Positions 1 through 10,960 are shown, counted from the first letter of the stretch. The stretch: 64,000 nt of DNA from Phytophthora sp. 'mugwort' (GCA_033558025.1 JAUCEF010000001.1:806001-870000), one strand, 5' to 3'. Notes: generated by a model not told the origin, from the sequence alone. Numbers and translations are program-made.

Positions 1-913
1 CCGGAGTTGTACTACCAATTATCATCTCACATGAGCGCAAATGGGGATCAATCCAGTCGCAGTGCTGCTGATCATGTTGGCACCGAAGGAGATGATTGGG
101 ATTGGAATGAAGTCAGCAGTTTGCCAACTGCATTGAAGCAAACCTCTGACAGCCCCAACGGTAATATTGAACTGATAGAAGCGAAGTCCGTTGTCGAGAC
201 TTACGTGGAAAGCATGATGGACCCTCTGAAGGTACGAAGGACATTCTTGTTGATACATTAGCTATTTGTCTTTACTGACATATCGTTCGATATCTTCAAA
301 TATGTTTTGTTATCAGGATTGCGCGCAGCAGTTTGCGAAGATTAGCGACGATGAAGCAACGTCAACGACGGAGGACTCCCCGCGCTCGTTGATCGCTCAA
401 CTTTGCAGCTCTATTGTGGATCCAATTGGGGGTCCCCTTTCAGAAATCCAGCATGTAGGTTTATTGTCGATTCAAGCCGTATTTTTCGCTTACAATCCTC
501 GCTAACCTCGACTTGTACGGGGTTCTTAATGATGTGCAGATCGTTGATGCGTCCGAACAGCTCACACGCGCCGGTATTGACCTTTTAAAGAGTGGCTTTA
601 GCAAGTTTGGGTTTGGCGTGGGAGGCGATAGCGGCGCTGGCCAACGCGGCACCAATAGCAGCCGGCTGCTAGGAGATTCAAATATTCTTGTTGTGTTTGT
701 GGTGGGTGGTATTACATTTGAAGAGGTGAGTTTATTGCGTCTGTGGTTAATGTAAAGTTGTGTAACACAAATAACACCGACTCGGGTTACATGATATTGT
801 AGATTCAAGAAGTGCATGATGCGTTGAGCGACAACACGAAGTATCAAATCATCCTTGGTGGGACCACGGTCACAAACAACCAAGTCATATTGAAGAAGCT
901 ATTCACTTTTTAA
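1..913 (+). CDS. Sec1/Munc18-like (SM) protein, C-terminal part, 5' end outside window
   Basis: Four exons can be joined in frame: 1-231, 317-454, 540-725 and 803-913, each with GT-AG borders and phase-0 junctions. The gene is cut by the window's left edge, so only about 188 C-terminal residues are visible. The key signature is ILVVFVVGGITFEE followed by a helix and a short strand, which is how SM proteins (Sly1, Vps33, SCFD2) finish domain 3. The short tail after this motif fits SCFD2-like members best, but this is a judgement from motif shape. SM proteins bind SNAREs and guide membrane fusion. The stop codon lies inside the first copy of a 24-base direct repeat. Confidence 0.6.
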
Positions 914-954
914 ACCGCCTGAGCAGTGCAACTTTTTAAACCGCCTGAGCAGTG
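905..954. repeat. Direct repeat over the stop codon of the SM-like gene
   Basis: A 24-base sequence beginning ACTTTTTAAACCGCC occurs at 905-928 and again at 931-954, separated by two bases. The first copy contains the last codons and the TAA stop (911-913) of the upstream gene. It looks like a recent local tandem duplication. Confidence 0.9.
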
Positions 955-1804
955 AGTCAGTTCAACTCGAGTGGGAAATCGTGTGGTTTTCGTGTGAATA
1001 TGTCGATTGTTGACGTTTCTCGAAAGAGTACAGACTGGCCCCTTGGGGTTAACTGCCAGCGATGATAAAGGTGTCTGTGACGGATTGTCCAGTGTTGAAG
1101 GCATGCTGACGTCTTCTATCTCGTACAATTTAACGTCATTGCAGATTAGTTTTCACTTGCAGTGCACGGCCAGTTCTCTCAGTAGACAGCATGTCTGGAT
1201 CTGCAAGTACGAACACCAGGTCGTCTACAGCTAAATTATGTCGCTGTCTGGTCCCCCGGCACAGCACGAAAATCTCAATGATGAGGTGGAGGAAAAGTCC
1301 TCTAAAGGTTCTTTGGCTCCTTTGAGGTCGTAATACACGATCCAAGTGCTCTGTCATCCCTGCGAAAGAGAAGTTCATAGATTAACCGAATCAGTCTGGG
1401 TGTAAAAAAAAAACTCCTGCAGAGCATGTTGTCGAAAGTTTTGCTTTTCCGAGCTTGCGCTTTAGATCGCTGATACCGACAGATAATATCTTATATTATA
1501 CGGTGCTCTTGACTCTTGCAAACTCTCGGCTGCTGAGGAGACTGGGGCAGTAGCAACCACAAACGAGTCGAGTTATTCGTGTGAAGTCGAGAATTTGCAC
1601 TATTTGGGGATGATTAACGCCCATTGGTCTGAGTCCTGACGTGGTGTCCATTCCGTATTCTGCTTGGATCCTGTTTAGGTTGGACTTGATAAAAATTTGC
1701 TCGCGCATCAACTTGAGTTGCACGTTATGTTGGGCCATATTGATGTGGTCCACTATTTTTGCCTATCGAAGCACATAACACCCTCTTGAATCATGCAACT
1801 AATG
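914..1804. other. Intergenic region with no convincing gene
   Basis: About 0.9 kb between the SM-like gene and the lysyl-tRNA synthetase gene. A minus-strand open frame at 1496-1753 (85 codons) has no recognisable domain and no clear splice partner, and short frames at 1007-1234 and 1136-1378 look random. I see no RNA gene here. Confidence 0.5.
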
Positions 1805-1810
1805 TCATTC
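1805..1810 (+). promoter_or_regulatory. Possible oomycete initiator (TCATTC) upstream of lysyl-tRNA synthetase
   Basis: TCATTC matches the core of the oomycete initiator consensus TCAYTYY except for its last base. It lies 25 bases before the ATG at 1830. If it marks the transcription start, the ATG at 1812 would have almost no leader, which favours 1830 as the start. This is a weak short-motif match. Confidence 0.3.
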
Positions 1811-1829
1811 AGTGGACGAATCAAGCGCA

Positions 1830-3769
1830 ATGATGCTGCGCAATGTGTGGCTGCGCGGTGGCGGCTCGGTTCGGCGGCTGCTCTCGACGGTGGCCCCGAC
1901 CGCGTCGATGACCGAAGCCATGGAGCGTTTCCAGGACGTTCCCAAGTTTAGGCAATACCCGCACTCCTTCCCCGTGAGTATGTCGCTGCAGGAATACCAC
2001 CAGAAGTTCGAAGCACTGGAACCTAAAGCTCGCTGCACGGAGGAGACCGTGACATTGGCAGGTTCGTGGCAATTGTTTAATATTTTGCTGTGGTTATTAT
2101 ACCCTAAACTAATGTGTGATTACGGTAGGACGCGTGGTTGCCATCCGCCACGCCAGCAAAAAGCTCGTGTTTCTGGACCTGCAGAGCGACGGCCACACGG
2201 TGCAAGTTCTGTCCGAGGTGAAGCACTTTGAAGGTCGCGGAGACGAAGCTGCTTCTGGAGACAAGGAGGCGGCAAAGAAGGAGTTTAGAGCACTGCATGA
2301 GAGTCTACGTCGTGGCGATATTATTGGAGTGAAGGGTTTCCCGGGCAAGTCCGGTAAAGGAGAGCTGAGTATCATTCCGAGACAATTGGAAGTGCTGGCA
2401 CCATGCATCCAGCCCTTACCGAATAGCAAGTACGGCATCAAGGAGCCGGTAAGTACGGCGGATTGAATTTTGGAGGAGAGAGAAATGATTGCTCAATGGA
2501 TGGCTGGAATTGGTGTTAACAGGAGATCCGCTTCCGCAAGAAGTATCTGGACTTGCTGACGAATCCAGACGTACGTCCAGTTTTCGAGACGCGCTCGAAG
2601 GTGGTACGAGGGATTCGGAGGTATCTTGAAGACCGCAATTTTGTGGAGGTTGAGACGCCGATGCTGTTCTCGGCGGCGGGCGGTGCGGCTGCCCAACCGT
2701 TCGTGACGAACTCGCGGGCGCTCGGCAAGGACCTGTATCTGCGCATTGCGCCGGAGCTTTTCCTGAAGCAGCTAGTGATCGGTGGCTTTGATCGCGTGTT
2801 CGAGATCGGCAAGGTCTTTCGAAATGAAGGCATCGACGCCACACACAACCCGGAGTTCACTATGTGCGAGTTCTACCAGGCGTACGCGGATTACAACACG
2901 CTCATGGACACAACAGAAGAGCTGATCTCAGGTATTGCTAAGGACGTGACTGGATCGTACAAGATCCAGTATCCAATGGATGAGGCCAACGGGGCGGCCA
3001 CGGAGGGCTCTGAGGACGAGCACACGATGGTGGAGATCGACTTCACGCCGCCGTTCAAGCGACTACCGATTCTTGAGACGCTAGAGGAATGCCTGGGTGA
3101 AAAGCTCCCGGACGCTAACTCACCAGGTACGATGCAAGCGTGCCATATAGAATAATATTGTGGTGCTCATTGCTGTCTGTATTCCTAACTTTTGCTGCAG
3201 ACTCGATCCCGGCGCTGCTGGAGCTGTGTAAGCGCCACAACGTGGAGTGTGCCAAGCCGCACACATGTACACGCCTAGTGGACAAGCTCATCGGCCACTT
3301 TGTAGAGCCAAAGTGCGTGAGCCCGACGTTCCTGTACAATCACCCTAAGTGTATGAGCCCACTAGCCAAGGCACATCGTGAGCAGGCTGGTGTGACCGAG
3401 CGCTTTGAGCTGTTCGTGGCAGGCAAGGAGCTGTGCAACGCGTACACGGAGCTGAACGACCCGTTCGACCAGCGCCAGCGGTTCGCAGCACAGCAGGCGG
3501 ACCAGCAGCGTGGCGACAGTGAGGCGCACAGCAAAGACGACGAGTTCTGCACGGCTCTCGAGTACGGCCTGCCGCCTACGGGTGGTTTCGGCATCGGCAT
3601 CGACCGCTTGGTCATGCTGCTCTCGGGCAAGCCCCACATCCGGGTACGTACATCGGAGAGCAAGACCCGCATGACGCCATCTCCCATTCTGACCACACTT
3701 TTATTCTTGTAGGAGGTGATCATGTTCCCGGCCATGAAGCCCAAGGACGACACGTCCGAGCAGCCGTGA
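1830..3769 (+). CDS. KARS: Lysyl-tRNA synthetase, class II
   Basis: Five exons (1830-2061, 2129-2448, 2523-3126, 3201-3643, 3713-3769) join in frame to 551 codons, the usual size for this enzyme. It charges tRNA-Lys with lysine using ATP. An OB-fold anticodon-binding domain covers roughly residues 75-180. Class II motif 1 surrounds [18 protein letters not shown]. Motif 2 contains the [11 protein letters not shown] signature followed by [11 protein letters not shown]. Motif 3 is the C-terminal [14 protein letters not shown] block. The first ~26 residues are rich in Arg, Leu and Ser with no acid ([17 protein letters not shown]), which looks like a mitochondrial presequence; an in-frame ATG at 1908 could give a cytosolic form. 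An in-frame ATG at 1812 also exists. Introns are 67-78 nt, and the first carries a CTAAT-like branch site. Confidence 0.95.
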
Positions 3770-5148
3770 GCGTGGCCAGCTGAAGCGCTCTGCAGCTCGT
3801 TGAACTTGACAAACCTTCAACATGCGAACGGCTGCTTGTTTAACAATCCGCACCAAGCAGAAGAAGTCGGACACGGAGATTCAGTAGATAGGTCTCCCAT
3901 TATTAGGAGGAAGAGCAATACACGGTAGACGCATGTGCATTTTAGACGCAGACATGCCAGCCCGCCGGTATTAATAACCGCGACCATAGATGTGGAAGAG
4001 CGCAAACGCTTGCACCGCGGCGCACAGACGCGCGCTGCTGCTGCGCGCGAAAATGTGACAGCGCGCGATTTCAACCACGCTTTGCGTGCTCGTCATACAA
4101 GTTGATTTGGCCTCAAAGCTGCTGGACCAGCAATCCTTAGCAGAAACATTGGTAGACGCTAGTGACGCGTGCCTGGTGGCAACCATATGGGGGTAGCGGA
4201 TCAATACAACACTTTGCTTTAGGGAGCAATCTCCCAGCGCTACGGTACTGCGTACGCTCGCTGCCGCCAGTCTAATCAACCTGAATCCGCGGTGGCATCC
4301 AATCGCCGTTCTGCATTGGTACACTCTATTATTGCAGGCCAGTTGTTGCTGCGGTCCTGGCGTGCTTGCCACGGGCAGCCAGCCTAGAACTAAGGTCATT
4401 GTGTTTACAAGGCGCCACGTCGAGCTCACGAAGCGGCCTGGTTTGTCGACGCGCACACACCCATCACGAAATTAAACGGCAGCCGACAATTGATTTGCCT
4501 CGAGTGGCTGGTCGAATCTCATGTCATTAGGCAATGGAAGCTAACGCCGTTGTCAAGGGACGCTTGTTTGTTAATAACATGCGAATACGGCCGGCGAGCT
4601 ACGTTTGTTTGCTGCTTAAATGGCTTCGTTTTTCTTTAAAAAAAAACAGTCGCCGATAGTTACTGAGTTAGTGTCCGCAGACAAAACATGTATGCTGGTG
4701 CGCAGTTTCGGCAAATTAGAGTTCCCAGAAAGGTTCACACGTTGAAGCAAGCTGTCACTAGAATATGCACACTCGAGATCCATGCGCTGTGTAACCTGTT
4801 GGTATTTGGTGACAGCCTTGCTGGCCCTTACACTTAAGACGTCAAATGACCGTTTTGTTGATGCTAGCGCCTCGAATCCTTCTTTTGTCGAAGTAATTGG
4901 CATACCTTATCCAAGTCAACTACATGGAAAAATCAAACAAGAATCTACGTATGCAGCATTTCAGTGAGCTCTTCGAAATCAAATATCGGGCAGAAGAGCC
5001 CGCTGGTACATAGCGCGGAGCCATAAGTTGCCCTTGTCTGCACGGCAACAGCCGCAGGCGGCGCATGTCCCCAGCACTTCACTTGCATTTCCGCTTCGAA
5101 GCGCCGAAGCCCGTTCGCGTTCTCTACCGTCTGTAACCCCCATCGATA
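3770..5148. other. Intergenic region, 1.4 kb
   Basis: No confident gene. A minus-strand open frame of 161 codons at 3971-4456 has no recognisable domain and a composition unlike neighbouring genes. A short plus-strand frame at 4782-4967 is listed separately. The last ~170 bases presumably hold the promoter of the kinase-fusion gene, but I see no clear initiator. Confidence 0.5.
4782..4967 (+). CDS. Possible small secreted protein (doubtful)
   Basis: A 61-codon frame starts MRCVTCWYLVTALLALTL, with a charged first residue pair, a hydrophobic core and polar residues after it, so the first ~20 residues resemble a signal peptide. The remaining ~40 residues contain no RXLR, LFLAK or cysteine-rich motif. 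It could be the 5' remnant of a decayed effector-type gene or a chance frame. No initiator or splice extension is evident. Confidence 0.2.
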   Translation: MRCVTCWYLVTALLALTLKTSNDRFVDASASNPSFVEVIGIPYPSQLHGKIKQESTYAAFQ

Positions 5149-6648
5149 ATGCCCGTCGTGAGCGTGGGCTTCATTGGCTCCGGGCGCCTCGCCGAGCGCG
5201 TGGCGCGCGACCTGGTCAAGAACGTGTCGCCACAGCGCAAGTTCAGCTACAAGAAGCAGCGGCTCGTGTCGACGCTTCTGGCCTCGGACCCGTCCGAGGA
5301 GCGTCGCCGAGTCTTCAACCGTCTGGGCTTCACGACCACCGAGACCAACCAGGACGTGCTCTCGGACTGCGACCTCGTCTTCCTGGGCACTAACGCGCGC
5401 GAGGCGCTGGCTGCCAGCGCCAGCAACGCCCACACGCTGTATGTGAGCCTCATGGGTGACCTGCCGGCCCAGCAGGTCGAGGAGCTGCTGTGTCCTGGAG
5501 CAAAAGTCATCCGCATGATGCCGCAGAGCTACCTAGAGAAGGCGGGCCTGCCCAAGGGCATACTTCCGCCGCGCTCTTGGGCCACCGTCCGCGGCTCGCA
5601 TGTGAACGATCAGGATTTGGAAAAAGTGATGCGCATTGCCGGAATCAACAACTGTGTCGAAGTGGACGAGAACTTGACGTCGTGGTCATTTCCTCATGAA
5701 GAGGTCGGCCAGAGTCTCATCCATCGCTTCGTCAGCACTATGAGCGACCATGCCGCTGCTGCCTCCCAGGTCGTGCACAAGCTCGAGGAGGGCCACGGCC
5801 TCGGCTTGGGGGGAGACGAGACCGACGAGGTCGAGGCTGACTTCAAAGACACGTATGAGCTTGGCCTGGAGCTAGGCTCGGGCAAGTTCTCCACGGTCTT
5901 TAAGGCTACGCACCGCGAGACAGGCGAGACCGTCGCGGTTAAGGCCATCACGGACGATGCCTTGACCCAGGAAGGGTGCGAGGTAGTGATCGCCGAGGTG
6001 GGCGCGCTCAACCGCCTGAAACATCCGAATATCATCGCGCACCACGGCTTCTACAACGAGGACGGCAAGTATCTGCTCGTGCTCGAGTACTGCAACAACG
6101 GGAGTGTGCGCAAAATGATCGACGAGCTAAATGTCGTCCCGGAGCAGCTTGCCAAGCAAATCTTGAAGCAAACTCTATCTGCGCTTGAGTACTGCCACTC
6201 TATGGGCCAAGTACACCGAGACGTCAAGCCCGAGAACATTCTGCTTTTGGAGAGCGAGGATGGCTCGCTGACTGCCAAACTCGCCGACTTTGGACTGTCG
6301 GAGGAGCTGCAGCTGGCCAACCGCCGTCTCCAAACCCTCTGTGGCACCCCGCAGTTTCTGAGTCCTGAGCTAGTGTTAGGCCGCCTGCATGGCACGTCGG
6401 CTGACATCTGGAGCACTGGCATCCTCGCGTATATGATGCTGACCGGCCTGGTGCCGTTCGACGAGGCGAAGAACGACACGGAGCTATTCAAGCTCATCAG
6501 TCTGGGCGCTGTGTGGTACGACCAGCCGCAATGGGACACTGTGTCTCCCGCAGCCAAAAGTTTTGTGCAGTGCATGCTCGACATCTCGCCGGAGTCGCGT
6601 CCTTCCGCTGCGGAGCTCTTGAAGCACGAATGGCTTCAAGATGCATGA
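5149..6648 (+). CDS. Fusion of P5C-reductase-like NAD(P)-binding domain and Ser/Thr protein kinase
   Basis: One uninterrupted 499-codon frame. Residues ~1-170 resemble the Rossmann half of pyrroline-5-carboxylate reductase: the nucleotide-binding loop VGFIGSGRLAERVARDL, a DLVFLGT strand end, KVIRMMP (compare KVIRxM in ProC/PYCR) and a CVEVDENL strand. The C-terminal helical dimerisation domain that completes the reductase active site is absent. Residues ~230-499 are a complete kinase: glycine loop GSGKFSTVFKA, VAVK lysine, VHRDVKPENIL catalytic loop, DFGLSE, GTPQFLSPE, DIWSTGILAYMMLTG and a final ESRPSAAELLKHEWL. The kinase looks CAMK-like and catalytically competent. The Rossmann part probably senses a nucleotide or metabolite rather than making proline; that is inference. 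The single long exon rules out a splicing artefact within the joint. Confidence 0.9.
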   Translation: MPVVSVGFIGSGRLAERVARDLVKNVSPQRKFSYKKQRLVSTLLASDPSEERRRVFNRLGFTTTETNQDVLSDCDLVFLGTNAREALAASASNAHTLYVSLMGDLPAQQVEELLCPGAKVIRMMPQSYLEKAGLPKGILPPRSWATVRGSHVNDQDLEKVMRIAGINNCVEVDENLTSWSFPHEEVGQSLIHRFVSTMSDHAAAASQVVHKLEEGHGLGLGGDETDEVEADFKDTYELGLELGSGKFSTVFKATHRETGETVAVKAITDDALTQEGCEVVIAEVGALNRLKHPNIIAHHGFYNEDGKYLLVLEYCNNGSVRKMIDELNVVPEQLAKQILKQTLSALEYCHSMGQVHRDVKPENILLLESEDGSLTAKLADFGLSEELQLANRRLQTLCGTPQFLSPELVLGRLHGTSADIWSTGILAYMMLTGLVPFDEAKNDTELFKLISLGAVWYDQPQWDTVSPAAKSFVQCMLDISPESRPSAAELLKHEWLQDA

Positions 6649-6832
6649 TGAAGCGCAATTGGTGTGGCGCGCATTAATTATTAAGTATTGTAGTGAGTGG
6701 TAGTATTCAAATGCGTAGGCTCAATAAGTTTTACAATGGACCCAATATTCGTCCAATTGTATAGCATTCCGAATATCTTCCAATCATGAAGCGTCATTTT
6801 ACGCGGGTAATAATTGCTCCTGTTTTGAAAAA
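6649..6832. promoter_or_regulatory. Short intergenic spacer
   Basis: 184 AT-rich bases between the kinase-fusion stop and the next ATG on the same strand. It must hold the terminator of one gene and the promoter of the next, but no distinct motif can be assigned. Confidence 0.3.
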
Positions 6833-9209
6833 ATGGCGCGGACTCGACAGAATGAGCCTGGATGCGAGGAATGGAGTTGCCCGCTGTGCACGCTGCTCAA
6901 CACACCGGAGGACGACCGCTGCGTAGCTTGCGATAATACCCGACCTCCTGCGAACCAGCTTAGAAAGTCTCAGTCTCCAGAACCGCTTACAGCCGTCTCT
7001 GTAGCCTCCGACGTACAGCAAGTTCATCGTCCAAGTGCAGGTGTATTCTTCAGCTCACTACCGAGATACCAGAGCAATTCAGGTGACGCTATTGGGTGGA
7101 GACAAGAGACAAGACTCGTAGTGAACAGACGACGCGGAATTCGACGACAAAACGTCACTTCAGGCATAGAGAGGCAGGTTGAAATGGAGCACGTCGAGAC
7201 AGGCACAATAGCGCAAAATACAGGCTCTGCAGCGATACAGAGAAGCAGAGAGCAAGAGTCAAAGGTTGTAGCTCACGTGCAGCACGATGCTGATACCGTA
7301 GCGCCAACGGCGACGACAGAGAGGGAGGAAGAGAGACAGGAAGTGGCTGAAGAGGAGGATGCAGCCGTGGACGTGGACGAGCCCTGCTTTAATCTGCTGG
7401 GGTTGGGAGCCTCTGTATTCGCGCCGCCAGTAGTAAACGACACAGTCGAGGATCAATGTGCTATGGATGAGACGAAGAGACGAGACGGGATTGAAGAAAT
7501 GGATGCAGATGACGATGCGGTGACATCTCCCCCACCTCAGTATCCAGGCTTCATACCGGCGAGTAAAGTCCTTATTCATGAATCCAACATTGAGGAGAAG
7601 CTAGCAAGTGCTGGGCTCGATCTGAGTGACTCGGAGGATGAGGAAGAAAAACCGAAGCACCGCACAGAAGAGAAGGAGCACGCGTGGGAAGAAAAATGGG
7701 TGTGCCAGGTCTGTACAAGCCTGAATGAACAGGCTGCGATGGAATGCTTAAGTTGCAGTAGTAAACGTTATCAAGATTCCCCACATACAACAGAACCTGC
7801 GGCCGGGTCACATTTGAGATGGGCGTGCCATGTTTGCACAAACTTAAATCCTTCTGACGTGACCGACTGCTTGATGTGCCTGAGCACACGAAAACTGGAT
7901 GCGGGAGCTTCACCTGGCGCCTCGGAGGAGAAATGGAAATGCTCACTATGCGCAACGTTCAATGCCCCCGGCACCACGCGGTGTGAACTTTGTGACCGTT
8001 CGCGAGGTCATGAACCGCAGACGGCTGCTAGAAAGGGTCTAGAATGCCCAGTGTGCACCAATATCAACGCACCAGGAAGTACGCGATGTGAACTGTGCGA
8101 TTCGACACTCTGTACCGGTACGTTTGGGTTATTTTGCGCTTGATGTACAATTATCTGACGCTCATGAACTTCATTCGTCTTGATTTTTGGATAGAACCGA
8201 ACGACCGATTCGTCGATTTGTCTTCCAGTCCAACGGATCCAAAATCCAGCTATACTTTTGAAGAAGAGTGAGCTTTATTTTCTCTTTTTGGTCCCACCTC
8301 GAGTCACTCAACAAGCGCTAAGTTTTTTTTGTGCATTTGTATTTTTGTTCAGTGATCTTGAAAATCCGTACGCAGATTTGTCCCAGTATAATGCGTACGA
8401 CGCACCAAATGAAGCTGCTGATGCCGATCCTGACTATGTGGAAGATATTTCCGACAATGAGGTTTGGCAAGCTGATTTTTTATAATACTATTCTTTGCTG
8501 ACCGCATTTTTTTTTACTTTTTTGTGTTATGGTGTCGACTTCTACGCAGCCCTCGATGTCGTTGACCAATCCACGCCCGCTGATAGTGCGATCTCAATTG
8601 AAGGAATTCGAGCACTTTGTGTGCATGGAGGATTTACACAACGACTACGGGTGTCGTATCAACTTTAGCAAGATGTTTGCAGGCCAGAGGTAGAATTCAG
8701 TTTCTGCTGCAGCCAACAGCTTGCATGTTTCTGACCTTTTTTTTGGCGTTTTCAGGTCGAACAAGTCGTACGCAGACCGTCTCGCTACAAGACAAGCTCA
8801 GTCACGGAAGCGCAAGCGATATGCTGCTCAACGGGAGGCAGGTGGGACATCTACTCCCATGCCACGAGGTAGTAAGGCAGCTAGAGGTGGCAAGAAGCGG
8901 AAAGCCTCAGCTGCTCCACGACGAGGTAGGTTTGCTTCGAGGACTCATACCTTTTGTAGATTTAATCATGTACTGATTCGATGACTCGGTTTATTGCTGT
9001 GGATTCTGGTGTTTGGTTCAGCTTCCGCGGGTGGCGCAAAGACACTAAAGGGGAAGAAGGCGAGGAAAACTGGAGCTGCAGCACGACGGACCAGCTCAGC
9101 GACCACACACTCTTCAGGCGTCAACCACTATGACGACTCTGTGGCTGATCTTGGTGAAGACCTTAACACGATGGCGTGGGAAGGCGTTGGGTCAGCTGGC
9201 TATCTCTAA
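6833..9209 (+). CDS. RanBP2-type zinc-finger protein, unknown function
   Basis: Six exons (6833-8117, 8195-8267, 8353-8461, 8550-8689, 8756-8925, 9022-9209) join to 654 codons. Five zinc fingers of the W-x-C-x2-C-x10-C-x2-C kind are visible: one at residues ~14-40 and four clustered near 283-428 (for example WVCQVCTSLNEQ and WKCSLCATFNAP). The fifth lacks the tryptophan. Such fingers bind ubiquitin or single-stranded RNA in other proteins. The middle is acidic (EEERQEVAEEEDAAVDVDE) and probably disordered. The C-terminal exons encode an acidic stretch, then FEHFVCMEDLHNDYGC, then lysine/arginine-rich segments resembling nuclear localisation signals (RKRKRY, KKRK), and end in MAWEGVGSAGYL. I do not recognise the C-terminal module. 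A nuclear role is plausible. Confidence 0.8.
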
Positions 9210-9447
9210 CTCAATATCTAATCTGCTATTTAAACTAACGACGTCGCTGATTTGGCCTAGTTGATGATGCACAATAAGCGAGAAGTCTACTAACCCTGTA
9301 TACTTGTTGGAATTGTGCTGCGCTCGAGGGTCGCTGGAAATCTTCCTGTCAAGAGTCGTCGGTTCAAAAGTGCGTCGGCTTGTGGCTCTTTAGTACTGCC
9401 TCTTATTGCGCAGATCAACGGGACGGACGCAAGTATCGAACGCTACG
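9210..9447. promoter_or_regulatory. Intergenic spacer before RSPH4/6
   Basis: 238 bases between two plus-strand genes. No clear initiator, repeat or RNA is visible. Confidence 0.3.
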
Positions 9448-10862
9448 ATGACTACGCTAGAGGAAGCCAAGGCCTTTCTGAAGAAGGAGTCGCCCGATGG
9501 GACAAATTTGTACGATCACTTAGGCGATGTGCTACTGAAGATCATCGTCGAGCGCCCCGAGAACCTGCACGAGTCGTTCGAAAACATCTCATCATTAGTC
9601 AAGCAACAGCGCTATGTAGCACCACCGCAACCGCCGACTGTCGATGCTGGCTCACACGTGTCAAGCTTAAAGAAACAAGCCGTACGTGATTTTTGATTCA
9701 TCTGTAGCATGCTTTTATTTACTAATCTTTTGAATTTTCTTAAACTGGATAGCAAACCCATCAAGAAAACTGGTGTAACGTGGCTCTCGAACTGCTGAAG
9801 CTCAAGTCAGAGGAAGAAACGCTACCCGAGCCTGCGACGGGTGTAGCGGACGTGCTGGATGAAGCGAATATGTTCGAGTGGGCTGGGCTGGGATTTTCTA
9901 AAAGCGAGACATTTCGACTGTCGTTGGCTCTCCAGCGCCTTGCTCAGACAAACGGCACCCTGAATATGCGCTTCTGGGGCAAGATTCTAGGCCGTGGAGC
10001 AGACTATTATGTCGCTGAAGGGGAACTGCCTACAGCATACGAACCCGAGGATCTGGAAGCCGAGGAAAGTGCCAATGGTGCCAACAAGCTCACATACTGG
10101 GCGATGAAAGACAATGGTGCGTACCAGTGGATCCAATTGCCTCCCGTACGATGCGAACAGATCTTGGCGGCACGACAGCTGCGTCGCTACGTTCGAGGAG
10201 ACTTGGAGGCTCCAGTTCTCGGACATCCACCCTTCCCTGGCTTGGAGAAGAATTATCTACGAGCACAGATTGCCCGTATCTCTGCTGGAACGGTGGTGTG
10301 TCCTGCTGGGTACTTTCAGGTGACGGAGGAAGGCGATATTTCGCCTGTTGAGGACCTGGAAATAAAGACTGCAGCTGAATTGGCGGACTTAACCAGCTGG
10401 ACGCACTTCACAAAGGAAATTAATGCACGTTACGGCCGTATGACGCCCATGCCTCCTCTAACAAATGCTGATGGGGACGAGGAGCCACGCGAGGGAGAAG
10501 AATTTGCACAGCCACTTCGAGCGCTCAGCGAGGACAAGTCGCTGTCGTGGCGAGTTGACCGGTTACCGGCAACAATACAGCCCGCAGTAGGCGAAGTTGC
10601 GGTTGTTCGAAGTCTTGTGTGGCCCGGAGCTGTGAGCATTGCAGTGGGGAAGAAGTTCCTCAATGTTTACGTGGGTCACGGTGCAAAGTTCCTTTCCGAA
10701 CCGTTCCAGCTGCCTCCTCCCCAGCGACTGCAGACTGGTAGCTGCGTGAGCTTGAGTGAGGACAGCACAGATGGCGAGAGCAAGCCAACGCTACGTTGTG
10801 AGATTCCTGTGGAGCAGTCCGACCTGCTCGAAGATCCATCACCACCGACAGAAGAAGAGTAA
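9448..10862 (+). CDS. RSPH4A: Radial spoke head protein, RSPH4A/RSPH6A family
   Basis: Two exons (9448-9681 and 9753-10862) join to 447 codons. The family builds the head of the radial spoke in motile cilia and flagella, which transmits signals from the central pair to the outer dyneins. Diagnostic blocks are NLYDHLGDVLLKIIVERP near the N-terminus, FEWAGLGFSKSETFRLSLAL, FWGKILGRGADYYVAEG, QWIQLPPVRCEQILAARQLR and a C-terminal LNVYVGHGAKF. The acidic tail DPSPPTEEE is also typical. It is somewhat shorter than animal members. In an oomycete this gene would serve zoospores. Its end lies 98 bases from the end of the convergent DCAF4-like gene. Confidence 0.92.
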
Positions 10863-10960
10863 TGATGCTGAAGCGCACGCGATCCCGGTAGTCCAAGTTC
10901 AGCAGCAAGTATGCTTATCCATAGTTTCATACATAGTTTTCATGTTCTCTCTTGAGTCAG

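Noticed and set aside
3971..4456. 161-codon minus-strand frame
   Set aside because: No domain, no splice support, and a composition unlike neighbouring genes; probably chance.
5149..6648. Long frames in other registers within the kinase-fusion gene (for example minus 6051-6584)
   Set aside because: Shadows of a GC-rich coding sequence; only the plus frame has coherent motifs throughout.
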